A stretch of 15,775 nt of DNA from an uncultured Xanthobacteraceae bacterium (GTDB taxonomy: Bacteria; Pseudomonadota; Alphaproteobacteria; Rhizobiales; Xanthobacteraceae), in contig CATPBC010000075.1 of the NCBI GenBank assembly GCA_955652195.1, positions 1-15,775 of the forward strand, written 5' to 3'. This document shows, one piece after another, positions 8,585 to 15,505 of the stretch. The stretch's first letter is position 1. Each line of letters opens with the position of its first letter. The position numbers were made by a program, and so were the translations under genes. Below the pieces are notes generated by a model. The model worked only from the letters and a program-made list of their open reading frames with translations, searched no databases and was not told the DNA's origin.

Positions 8585-9136
8585 CTACGCGCTCCGAGCG
8601 GTATGCGCTCGACTTCTGGCACCTTGTTTCGCGGCCGGCTTGGCGTGCTCGGGCCTAGCAGGGGCCCGTGCGTGGTACGGATCGGGAATCGCCAATTGCC
8701 GCAAGACCGCGCGCTCGGCGTGTTCCATCTCGCGCGCCTCCTCGTCACTTTCGTGATCAAAGCCGAGCAGATGCAGAAAGCCGTGGACGGCCAGATGCGC
8801 AAGATGATGGGCGAGCGGTTTGTGCTCGCGGTGGGCCTCCCGCACAACGGTCTCATAAGCGAGCACGATGTCGCCCAGATGCCGGCCGCCCGCGTTTTTT
8901 GTCGCGAACGAAAGTACATCGGTGGCAGCGTCAGTACCGCGCCAATTGCGATTGAGCGCACGCATTTTGCGGTCGTCAGTGAGAACGATAGCAAGCTCGG
9001 TCGGGTTTGTTGACAGCGCGACGGCCGCTTGCATGACGGCGCGCCGCACCACTGCTTTGGCCGCACCGGCATCCTTCCATTGTTCCGAATCGACAATCAC
9101 GTCGATCGTCAGCGCCGCAGCCGCCGCGCGCTTCAT
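8585..9136 (-). CDS. ybeY: Endoribonuclease / rRNA maturation factor YbeY
   Basis: YbeY is a metal-dependent RNase acting in 16S rRNA 3'-end maturation and ribosome quality control. The 183-residue product has the defining zinc motif HGFLHLLGFDH (118-128, with His118, His122 and His128 as ligands), preceded by ATDVLSFA (71-78) and GDIVLAYETV (88-97). Residues 155-183 form a basic, Pro/Ala-rich tail without similarity. The ATG at 9136 overlaps the phoH stop as ATGA, so it is translated directly after phoH, its usual neighbour (ybeZ). Confidence 0.96.
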   Translation of the reverse strand: MKRAAAAALTIDVIVDSEQWKDAGAAKAVVRRAVMQAAVALSTNPTELAIVLTDDRKMRALNRNWRGTDAATDVLSFATKNAGGRHLGDIVLAYETVVREAHREHKPLAHHLAHLAVHGFLHLLGFDHESDEEAREMEHAERAVLRQLAIPDPYHARAPARPEHAKPAAKQGARSRAHTARSA

Positions 9137-10161
9137 TCCCGGCGCTCGCGCTTGCGCGCCGCTTCCTCATCATAGGCCGTGACAATGCGCGCGACCAGTT
9201 CGTGACGGATCACGTCCGCCGCGGTGAAGCTGACATGGCCGATACCTTCGATGCCCTGAAGGAGACGCACCGCGTCCGCCAGCCCGGAAGTCTGGCCCGA
9301 TGGCAAATCAACTTGGCTTGGATCGCCAGTCACTACCATTCGGCTATTTTCGCCTAACCGGGTGAGCAGCATTTTCATCTGCATTGCCGTCGTGTTCTGG
9401 GCCTCGTCCAGAATAACCGCGGCGTTCGACAGCGTACGCCCGCGCATGAATGCAAGCGGTGCGATCTCGATTTCGCCGGTCTGCAATGCCCGCTCGACGA
9501 TTCGTGGATCCATCAAATCGTAAAGCGCGTCATAGATAGGCCGCAAGTAAGGATCGACCTTCTCACGCATGTCGCCTGGAAGAAAGCCGAGGCGTTCGCC
9601 CGCTTCCACCGCCGGGCGCGATAGAATGATGCGATCGACTTCCTTGCGCTCGAACAATTGCACAGCATAGGCGACCGCAAGCCAAGTCTTGCCCGTACCG
9701 GCGGGTCCGGTGGAAAACACCAGAGCATGGCGCTTGAGCGAGCGGATATAGGCATCCTGTGCAGCCGTCCGGGCGCGCACGCGGCGCCTGCGCAAGTTGA
9801 TTTCCTCGAAGTTCTGACGCGCCGTTGCCAGATCGAAATCGAATAACGATCCTTGCGACAGCGCTTGCCGGATCGTGCCTTCGACGTCGCCTTGCACCAG
9901 ATCATCGCCGCGCTTGAGCCTGTCGTAGAGGCTTTCAAGGACGCGGCGTGCCTGATCGCAGGCCTCACGCGAACCTTCGACCGTGACCTGATTGCCGCGT
10001 GAATTCGCGACGACCGCGAGCCGCCGCTCGATCAGCGCGAGATTCTGTCCGTATTGGCCGAATAGAATGGAAGCGAGGCGGTTGTCGTCAAAGGTAAGAA
10101 CAATCTGTGCCGTATTGTCTGCCGCGATGAAAACCGATTCTTCCGTTTCCGGCGTGCGCAA
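9133..10161 (-). CDS. phoH: PhoH-family ATPase (YbeZ), probable TTG start
   Basis: A P-loop ATPase with Walker A GPAGTGKT (152-159), Walker B VILDEAQN (249-256) and the PhoH motif VVTGDPSQVDLP (276-287). The N-terminal KH-like region begins VLTFDDNRLASILFGQ at residue 21. PhoH/YbeZ works with YbeY and is thought to be RNA-associated. No ATG or GTG lies near the expected N-terminus. TTG at 10161 has AGGAG seven bases upstream, sits two bases after the miaB stop, and gives 342 residues. The open frame extends back to 10410 inside miaB, but that part is miaB read out of frame. The product ends at the ATGA shared with ybeY. Confidence 0.95.
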   Translation of the reverse strand: MRTPETEESVFIAADNTAQIVLTFDDNRLASILFGQYGQNLALIERRLAVVANSRGNQVTVEGSREACDQARRVLESLYDRLKRGDDLVQGDVEGTIRQALSQGSLFDFDLATARQNFEEINLRRRRVRARTAAQDAYIRSLKRHALVFSTGPAGTGKTWLAVAYAVQLFERKEVDRIILSRPAVEAGERLGFLPGDMREKVDPYLRPIYDALYDLMDPRIVERALQTGEIEIAPLAFMRGRTLSNAAVILDEAQNTTAMQMKMLLTRLGENSRMVVTGDPSQVDLPSGQTSGLADAVRLLQGIEGIGHVSFTAADVIRHELVARIVTAYDEEAARKRERRE

Positions 10162-10163
10162 AT

Positions 10164-11573
10164 TCAGGCTCCTGTTGCAACCAGAACGGTTTCGGCCGGC
10201 CGCGTCACAGCCGCTCGCGGCCCCACAGCTGCAAGCGCGCCGAACAGACTGTTGCTGCCGATCTCGGTGATCGTCACGGCCGCAATATCGCCGATCAAAG
10301 AAGCGGGCGCTGTCGCTTGCACCGGTTGAAGATAGGGCGATCGGCCAACCAACTGCCCGCTGTGGCGACCCGGCCGCTCGAACAGCACGTCGAAGGTACG
10401 GCCCAGACAACTACGATTGAAAGCGGCTTGGCATTCGTCTATCGCCCTTTGCAGGCGTTGCAGCCGTTCTGATTTGACCGCTTCGTCGATCTGCCCTGGC
10501 ATCTCAGCGCCGGGCGTACCTGGGCGCGGTGAGTATTTGAACGAGAATGCCCCGGAAAATCCGACCTCGGCGACCAAGCTGAGCGTTGCGGCAAAATCGT
10601 CTTCGCTCTCGCCGGGAAATCCCACGATGAAGTCGGAGGTGAGCGCGAGGGCCGGGCACGCGTGGCGCAATCGCTCGACGAGACTGAGATAATCGGCCCG
10701 CGTATGGCTGCGGTTCATGGCGGCAAGAATTCGGTCCGAACCGGATTGCACAGGCAAATGCAATTGCGGCATCAGCTTCGGCAAATCGCGATGTGCTGCT
10801 ATTAGTTCATCATCCATGTCATGCGGATGACTGGTCGTATAGCGCAAACGCTCGATGCCCGGCACTACTCCGGCCCGTTCGAGCAGACGCGCCAGCGACC
10901 AAGGGCCGCCGTCCGGGCCCATGCCATGGTAGGCGTTGACGTTTTGGCCGATGAGCGTGACTTCGCGCACGCCGGCTTCGGCCAGTAATTCGATTTCAGC
11001 AATGATGCTCTGGACCGGCCGCGACAGTTCGGCGCCGCGCGTATAGGGCACCACGCAAAACGTACAAAATTTGTCACAGCCCTCTTGCACCGTAACGAAG
11101 GCGCAAGCGCCGCGCGCGCGGGTCGCCGCCGCGCTTGGCGGTGCAAGATGCGCGAATTTATCCTCTGTCGCGAAATCGGTATAGACAGCGCGGCCATCGC
11201 GCTCCGCGCGCGCCAATAGCATAGGCAAGCGATGGTAGCTCTGCGGCCCGAATACCAGATCGACTGCCGGCGCGCGGCGGATGATCTCTTCGCCCTCGGC
11301 CTGCGCTACACAACCTGCTACTGCGATGAGCACACGGCGATTTTCGACGGCGGCGGCCTGCTTGAGGCGGCGCACGCGGCCAAGTTCGGAGTAAACCTTT
11401 TCGGCGGCTTTCTCGCGGATATGGCACGTGTTCAGGATGATGAGATCGGCATCCTCGGCTGCGGCAGTCTCGACGTAACCGTGGGACGCCAAGGTGTCCG
11501 CCATCCGACGCGAGTCGTAGACGTTCATCTGGCAACCAAACGATTTGACGTAAAGCTTGCGGGATTGGCTCAT
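10164..11573 (-). CDS. miaB: tRNA-2-methylthio-N6-dimethylallyladenosine synthase MiaB
   Basis: MiaB is a radical-SAM enzyme that adds the 2-methylthio group to i6A37 of tRNA, using two [4Fe-4S] clusters. In the 469-residue product the auxiliary-cluster cysteines are Cys14 (SFGCQMN), Cys50 (NTCHIRE) and Cys88 (AGCVAQ). The radical-SAM triad is Cys166, Cys170 and Cys173 in [24 protein letters not shown] (273-280) and a C-terminal TRAM region (about 385-450) complete the family plan. It uses SAM, made by metK a few genes downstream, and an Fe-S supply for which nfu upstream is a candidate. The start at 11573 has only a weak ribosome binding site, partly inside a predicted hairpin (11582-11605). 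It leads the miaB-phoH-ybeY-corC-lnt cluster. Confidence 0.97.
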   Translation of the reverse strand: MSQSRKLYVKSFGCQMNVYDSRRMADTLASHGYVETAAAEDADLIILNTCHIREKAAEKVYSELGRVRRLKQAAAVENRRVLIAVAGCVAQAEGEEIIRRAPAVDLVFGPQSYHRLPMLLARAERDGRAVYTDFATEDKFAHLAPPSAAATRARGACAFVTVQEGCDKFCTFCVVPYTRGAELSRPVQSIIAEIELLAEAGVREVTLIGQNVNAYHGMGPDGGPWSLARLLERAGVVPGIERLRYTTSHPHDMDDELIAAHRDLPKLMPQLHLPVQSGSDRILAAMNRSHTRADYLSLVERLRHACPALALTSDFIVGFPGESEDDFAATLSLVAEVGFSGAFSFKYSPRPGTPGAEMPGQIDEAVKSERLQRLQRAIDECQAAFNRSCLGRTFDVLFERPGRHSGQLVGRSPYLQPVQATAPASLIGDIAAVTITEIGSNSLFGALAAVGPRAAVTRPAETVLVATGA

Positions 11574-11581
11574 AAATTAAC

Positions 11582-11605
11582 CGCTAACCCAAGCCTTTGT
11601 TAGCG
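11582..11605 (-). promoter_or_regulatory. Hairpin overlapping the miaB ribosome binding region
   Basis: CGCTAA (11605-11600 on the minus strand) pairs perfectly with TTAGCG (11587-11582) across a 12-base loop. The stem ends eight bases before the miaB ATG, so in the mRNA it would cover the normal Shine-Dalgarno position. It may be a translational control element or a DNA operator. Confidence 0.35.
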
Positions 11606-11610
11606 CTCGA

Positions 11611-11645
11611 GGAACAAGCTCCCTGCCGGAACCAAGCTCCATGCC
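11611..11645. repeat. Two imperfect tandem 17/18-base copies
   Basis: GGAACAAGCTCCCTGCC (11611-11627) is followed at once by GGAACCAAGCTCCATGCC (11628-11645). They differ by one inserted C and one C-to-A change. A third copy starts with GGAAC at 11646 and then diverges. The array lies between rimI and miaB. Confidence 0.8.
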
Positions 11646-11686
11646 GGAACGATGGCAAGCGTTGCTACGGCTGTCCGTTTAGCGGG

Positions 11687-11700
11687 ATTTTGCCCAAAAT
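11687..11700. promoter_or_regulatory. AT-rich palindrome upstream of miaB
   Basis: ATTTTG-CC-CAAAAT, with 6-base perfect arms and a 2-base centre, about 115 bases upstream of miaB. It resembles the compact operators of dimeric repressors. No regulator can be named from it. Confidence 0.3.
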
Positions 11701-11838
11701 AACACTCTCAATCTATGCCTGGAGATGGCGCCTCAATCACTGATACGTCTGGGTCACCCGAGATTCGGGACTTGATATAGGAAACCAAATCGTCGGGGCC
11801 ACGCCGCGGGTGGCCTTGCCCAAATTCGCAGGCTCCCC

Positions 11839-12312
11839 TCAGCCGAGATCGCGCCGCAGCACCAAAGCGGTCGCACCGTCCTCGTAATAGCCGTGTCGGC
11901 GGCCGACCTCCTGGAATCCGGCGCGACGATAGAGCCGGCAGGCTGGCGCGTTTTGGGCGCCGACTTCCAAAAACACCGATCGGGTACCGATACCGGCGAG
12001 CCGGCGCAGATGCAGATCAAGCAATTGCCGCGACAGGCCGCGGCCGCGCCAACCCGGTGAAATCGCGACCGACAAGATTTCTGCTTCACCCGCAGCAACG
12101 CGCGATAGGATAAAGCCAATCAATTTGCCGCCCGCCGTGATGCGATGGGTAACAACATCACGTTCGAGCAACAGCTGCTGGATTTCGTCCTCGCCCCAGC
12201 CGCGCTGGAATGAGGCGCTGTGTATTGCGGCAATTGCCGGCGCGTCGGCCGGGCGCGCCTCGGAAATGCTTGGCGCGCTACGGTTCAACAGCCGAGATAC
12301 GAAATTCATCAT
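11839..12312 (-). CDS. rimI: RimI-like GNAT N-acetyltransferase
   Basis: RimI acetylates N-terminal residues, classically ribosomal protein S18. The 157-residue product has the GNAT fold with the acetyl-CoA-binding motif VAISPGWRGRGLSRQLL (82-98). The RimI-type catalytic pair is Glu116 (FLEVGAQN) and Tyr128 (ACRLYRRAGF). The usual NxxARxLYxxxGF pattern is slightly altered (NAPACRLYRRAGF, with Cys for Ala). The ATG at 12312 forms an ATGA overlap with the tsaB stop; a second ATG follows directly at 12309. The tsaB-rimI pair is widely conserved. Whether the substrate is S18 in this organism is inferred only. Confidence 0.9.
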   Translation of the reverse strand: MMNFVSRLLNRSAPSISEARPADAPAIAAIHSASFQRGWGEDEIQQLLLERDVVTHRITAGGKLIGFILSRVAAGEAEILSVAISPGWRGRGLSRQLLDLHLRRLAGIGTRSVFLEVGAQNAPACRLYRRAGFQEVGRRHGYYEDGATALVLRRDLG

Positions 12313-12989
12313 CGGCGCGGCAGCTGTGCGGCGTTTTGCGGCTGCGCATCCGGGGCGCGCAGATATTGCGGGTTCGGAGCCGCGTCGGTTTCCGGCGTAA
12401 CGGCGCCGATCTGCGCCACCCAGGCGATGTCAGGCGCCGCGCGCGCGTCGACATTGCGCGGGGTTGGTGCTGTTTTCGACAATCCGTCAGCGACGGCTCG
12501 CGCGGCCGAGCCGACCAGACAAGCCGACGCGTTGGACGCCGCATCTATCGCCTCGCTCAGTCGCGCAAGTCGGGGAGAGACCAGAGTCTGACCGCCGGGA
12601 CCAAAGACCTGCAAATAGACGTGCTCGTGCCGCGCATCGATTGCAGCGATGACCGGCGACTTGCCATTCGCGGCGAGGTAGGGCGCGGCATAGACCGCCA
12701 GTGTTGAAACGCCAACGACCGGCACTCCCGTCGCGACGGCAAATCCGCGGGCGGCGGCAAGACCGACGCGCACACCGGTGAAGCTGCCGGGGCCGGTAGT
12801 TACTGCAATGCGATCGAGGGCTCGGAACGCGATATTGGATTGCTTCATGACGCGCGCGATCAACGGCATCAGCGCTTCGGCATGGCCGCGGACCATTGGC
12901 AGCGTCTCGGCTGCGACGATGCCGTGGCCGGTCTCCAGAACGGCAGCTGCGCAGGCGGCGAGCGCCGTATCGATGGCGAGCACGCGCAT
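12309..12989 (-). CDS. tsaB: tRNA threonylcarbamoyladenosine biosynthesis protein TsaB
   Basis: TsaB is the non-catalytic partner of TsaD in making t6A37 of ANN-decoding tRNAs. The 226-residue product shows the ASKHA-type start RVLAIDTALAAC (2-13) and the family hallmark TTGPGSFTGVRVG (64-76). The C-terminal part is less conserved, as usual. Its stop overlaps the rimI start by four bases. The ATG at 12989 begins 43 bases after the nfu stop with a poor ribosome binding site. The other t6A genes (tsaC, tsaD, tsaE) are not in the window. Confidence 0.95.
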   Translation of the reverse strand: MRVLAIDTALAACAAAVLETGHGIVAAETLPMVRGHAEALMPLIARVMKQSNIAFRALDRIAVTTGPGSFTGVRVGLAAARGFAVATGVPVVGVSTLAVYAAPYLAANGKSPVIAAIDARHEHVYLQVFGPGGQTLVSPRLARLSEAIDAASNASACLVGSAARAVADGLSKTAPTPRNVDARAAPDIAWVAQIGAVTPETDAAPNPQYLRAPDAQPQNAAQLPRR

Positions 12990-13032
12990 GAAGAGTCACG
13001 TACGGGTGATGGCCGGCGGCAAATGCGCCGAA

Positions 13033-13593
13033 TTACATCGGGCGAACTTCGGTGACGTCAGGAACGAAGTGACGCAGCAAATTCTGGATGCCGTGGCGCA
13101 GCGTTGCGGTTGACGACGGACAGCCAGAACAGGCGCCTTTCATGTTGAGATAAACGACGCCCTCCTTGAAGCCGCGGAAAGTGATATCGCCGCCATCGTT
13201 GGCGACCGCGGGGCGAACCCGCGTCTCGATCAGCTCCTTGATGGTGGCGACAGTCGTGGCATCCGCTTCGTCGAAGAATTCGTCGCCATCGCTGACTTCA
13301 CGGCTGCCGGCCGCCAAAAGCGGCGCGCCCGACATGTAATGCTCCATGATGGCGCCCAAAATCATCGGCTTGAGCTGTTGCCACTCGCCGGCGCTTTTGG
13401 TGACGGTGATGAAATCGGAGCCGAAAAACACCCCGCTGACGCCGGGGACTCCAAATAGCCGCTCGGCGAGCGGCGACTGCTGTTCGGCTTGAGCGGCGTC
13501 ACGCAGATCCAGCGTGCCGGTTTCCAGCACCGGACGGCCGGGCAGGAATTTCATCGTCGATGGATTCGGCGTGGCTTCGGTCTGAATGAACAT
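13033..13593 (-). CDS. nfu: NifU-like Fe-S cluster scaffold/carrier protein (Nfu)
   Basis: Nfu proteins carry Fe-S clusters to target enzymes. The 186-residue product has the N-terminal Nfu_N domain (MFIQTEATPNPSTMKFLPG, residues 1-19, to about 88) and the C-terminal NifU domain (about 115-182). The cluster-binding CxxC is Cys155 and Cys158 in KGACSGCPSS. This two-domain form is the alphaproteobacterial and mitochondrial NFU1 type. I start it at the ATG at 13593, which has a perfect GGAGG upstream. An in-frame ATGATG 12-15 bases earlier would put that site inside the gene. It lies just upstream of tsaB-rimI and near miaB, whose product needs Fe-S clusters. Confidence 0.95.
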   Translation of the reverse strand: MFIQTEATPNPSTMKFLPGRPVLETGTLDLRDAAQAEQQSPLAERLFGVPGVSGVFFGSDFITVTKSAGEWQQLKPMILGAIMEHYMSGAPLLAAGSREVSDGDEFFDEADATTVATIKELIETRVRPAVANDGGDITFRGFKEGVVYLNMKGACSGCPSSTATLRHGIQNLLRHFVPDVTEVRPM

Positions 13594-13650
13594 TGGGCCC
13601 TCCATCACGGAGCATTTCGCCGGGCGAAAACCGCGCCGTGACTCGCGTCA

Positions 13651-13666
13651 ACCTACCATACTAGGT
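13651..13666. promoter_or_regulatory. Inverted repeat in the nfu upstream region
   Basis: ACCTA-CCATAC-TAGGT lies 58 bases upstream of the nfu start codon in the gap to the preceding gene (13594-13752). A TTGAAC on the minus strand further upstream could be a -35 box, but no -10 box at proper spacing is convincing. It may be an operator for nfu. It does not match the Fe-S or iron regulator sites I know. Confidence 0.3.
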
Positions 13667-13752
13667 GGCGAATTGCCTTGGAAGTTCAAGTGGCTTCTAC
13701 GGCCGACCCTGCTCCCCCGCGCCTTGTGGTAGGGCCTCTGTTTCGTGTTCGG

Positions 13753-14343
13753 TTAAGCTCGCAATTCGTTCAGGGTGGCGGCAAAGGGTCCGTCGACCGG
13801 GGTCTGCGCCAAGTGGGCGAGCGTGTTGGCGAAGGTTTTCACCGCGACCCCAAAGGCTACGGCGACCATTGCCGTCCGATCGTAGCCGGCGGAAAGAAAC
13901 GACTCGAGTTCTGCGTTCGCAACTTGGCCGCGAGCGATCGTGAACAATTCGGTAAAGCGCCGCAACGCCGCGAGCTTCGGATCGCGCACCGACGCTCCTG
14001 TGCCGATCGCCTTGACGATGTCCGGTGGGGTGCCAAGCTTCGCTGCCAGCGCGGCGTGGATCGCCAGCGAATAGTCAGCTCTATTGACCCGGCTGACCGA
14101 CATCAGAACGATCTGCTGCTCAATGGGGCTGAGCGTCGTTTCACCAAACGCCTTCAGAGAATGGAAATAGCTTTCGAGCGTCGCAGGCTCGGCAGCCATA
14201 ACAACGGCGAGATTCGGCACAAACCCGAAGACTTCGCGTGCCTGCGCAAGCATTGGCCTTGCTGCGGCAGGCGCCGTGACTTCCGTCAGGTCGGAGAAAT
14301 GTGCCGAGGCGGCAATTGAAGCGCGCTGATCGAGCGAGGGCAT
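13753..14343 (-). CDS. Carboxymuconolactone decarboxylase/AhpD-like protein lacking the active-site cysteines
   Basis: The 196-residue product resembles the peroxidase-related CMD/AhpD family: FGFVPNLAVVMAAEPA (39-54), then the conserved helix LSPIEQQIVLMSVSRVN (71-87) leading into the active-site region. In the family this reads N-x-C-x-Y-C-x-x-x-H. Here it is NRADYSLAIH (87-96), with Ala89 and Ser92 in place of both cysteines and His96 kept. The nucleotides confirm this (GCT and TCG codons), and the protein has no cysteine at all, so thiol peroxidase chemistry is not expected. The start at 14343 has AAGGA at suitable distance. It follows the quinone-oxidoreductase-like gene by 84 bases and may form a redox-related unit with it. 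Its function is unknown. Confidence 0.85.
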   Translation of the reverse strand: MPSLDQRASIAASAHFSDLTEVTAPAAARPMLAQAREVFGFVPNLAVVMAAEPATLESYFHSLKAFGETTLSPIEQQIVLMSVSRVNRADYSLAIHAALAAKLGTPPDIVKAIGTGASVRDPKLAALRRFTELFTIARGQVANAELESFLSAGYDRTAMVAVAFGVAVKTFANTLAHLAQTPVDGPFAATLNELRA

Positions 14344-14427
14344 TGAAGGCTTCCTTAGGAAAAATGCGGCTGAGGTTTAAGAGGCCGCCGCGTGCAGCGA
14401 TCGCACATAATTCGCACGTCCGTTTGT

Positions 14428-15405
14428 TTAGATGCGGACGACAATCTTGCCCCCCGCTCCGTTGGACTCCATCAGCCGATGTGCGTCCCGGATATCCGCA
14501 AATTCAAACACTTTCGCCGGCTTCGCCCGGTAAGTGCCGTCGGCAACGTGATCGACGATTGTTTGGAACGGAATTTCGGAAAGGGGAAACGCCGGCGTTC
14601 CGGTGACGAGCGCGCTCGCGAAGACGCTGAGATGGCAGCCGCTCGGCATTTGAAATACGGGTTCGAGCGTTAGCGGACCGCCGCCGCCGAGAAAACCAAC
14701 CAAGCAGGCCTGGCCACCGCGACGCAGAAGCGCAAGCGAGTCGAGAATCGTGGTATTGCCGACAATGTCGAGGACGGCATCGATCCCGTCCGAATGGCGT
14801 TCGCGAACCCGCTTGGCAAGTTGCGGCAGCTCCAAATACAATTCCTTCGCCCCTAATCCTTCCAGCATCGCCATGCGGGAAGCATTACGCGTCGTCGCAA
14901 TGACGTGTGCGCCGGCATGAGCGGCGATATTCACGGCTGCTTGTCCCAGCGCCGACGTCGCCCCGCGAATGGCGACAATCTGATTCTTTGCGAGTTCGAG
15001 GATGCCGATCAGACTGGTCCAGGCAGTGGCGTAGGATTCGGGAACCGCAGCGAGTACTTCCCAAGGCAATTCGGTCTCGATCGCGATCACGTTCGTGCTG
15101 GGTGCCTGGACGAGCTCGGCGTAGCTGCCGTTGAGGCTTCGTCCCAAGCCACCGACCAGCGCCATGACCTTCTGACCGGGCTTGAAACGCCGGTCCGGAT
15201 CGGCCCTGACCAAGCCGACGCATTCGATGCCGTTGATTTCCGCGACATCGCCCCAGGCGCCTTTACGGAAATAAATCTCCGCATGATTGAGCCCGAAGGC
15301 CTTTACTTCGATTGTGACGTAACCGGCTTGCGGGGTTGGATCGGGACGCTCCTCGATCTGCAAAACTTCGGGTCCGCCATACTGCTTGATCACGATTGCA
15401 CGCAT
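14428..15405 (-). CDS. Zinc-free MDR-family NAD(P)H:quinone oxidoreductase-like protein
   Basis: A 325-residue medium-chain dehydrogenase/reductase of the quinone-oxidoreductase type. It has an N-terminal GroES-like domain (about 1-120, with GYVTIEVKAFGLNHAEIYFRKG and PGQKVMAL) and a Rossmann domain with the NADPH-binding RGATSALGQAAVNIA (147-161). The C-terminal strand GGKIVVRI is typical. The structural and catalytic zinc cysteines of alcohol dehydrogenases are absent, which separates it from true alcohol dehydrogenases. Substrate is unknown; quinones or alpha,beta-unsaturated carbonyls are typical. It is divergent from a LysR regulator 100 bases away, which probably controls it. The ribosome binding site is weak (GGTGAA). 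Confidence 0.88.
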   Translation of the reverse strand: MRAIVIKQYGGPEVLQIEERPDPTPQAGYVTIEVKAFGLNHAEIYFRKGAWGDVAEINGIECVGLVRADPDRRFKPGQKVMALVGGLGRSLNGSYAELVQAPSTNVIAIETELPWEVLAAVPESYATAWTSLIGILELAKNQIVAIRGATSALGQAAVNIAAHAGAHVIATTRNASRMAMLEGLGAKELYLELPQLAKRVRERHSDGIDAVLDIVGNTTILDSLALLRRGGQACLVGFLGGGGPLTLEPVFQMPSGCHLSVFASALVTGTPAFPLSEIPFQTIVDHVADGTYRAKPAKVFEFADIRDAHRLMESNGAGGKIVVRI

Positions 15406-15505
15406 TGCCGTTCACCGGTCGGGGTTTGCTGTCATTCACTCGCGATGGCCTGGATAAGCGAGAATTAAATCGATAAAAAGAATGAAATATTGATCCTCTC
15501 GATAG
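15406..15505. promoter_or_regulatory. Divergent promoter/operator region between the oxidoreductase and lysR
   Basis: A 100-base gap whose lysR-proximal half (15455-15500) is markedly AT-rich compared with its surroundings. It contains ATCGAT...ATTGAT in imperfect inverted orientation and a TCGC/GCGA pair further left, both possible parts of a LysR-type site. No sequence is clear enough to name an operator or -35/-10 boxes. Confidence 0.45.

Larger units (their letters stand above)
11574..11838. other. Non-coding gap between rimI and miaB with repeats and palindromes
   Basis: These 265 bases contain no credible gene. They hold an inverted repeat, CGCTAA/TTAGCG (11582-11605), just upstream of miaB, and two imperfect tandem copies of a 17/18-base unit (11611-11627 and 11628-11645) with a partial third GGAAC. 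Further palindromes are ATTTTG-CC-CAAAAT (11687-11700), CCCGA-GAT-TCGGG (11757-11769) and GGCCAC-GCCGCGG-GTGGCC (11797-11815). The last lies 24 bases downstream of rimI and could help end its transcript, but no T-run follows. The miaB promoter should lie here; no clear -35/-10 pair is visible. Confidence 0.6.

Noticed and set aside
8542..9096. 184-codon open frame overlapping ybeY
   Set aside because: Same strand but a different frame; the real frame has the YbeY zinc motif.
14360..14391. Terminator after the quinone-oxidoreductase-like gene
   Set aside because: A 5-base GCGGC/GCCGC stem with a long loop and five T residues is too weak to call.
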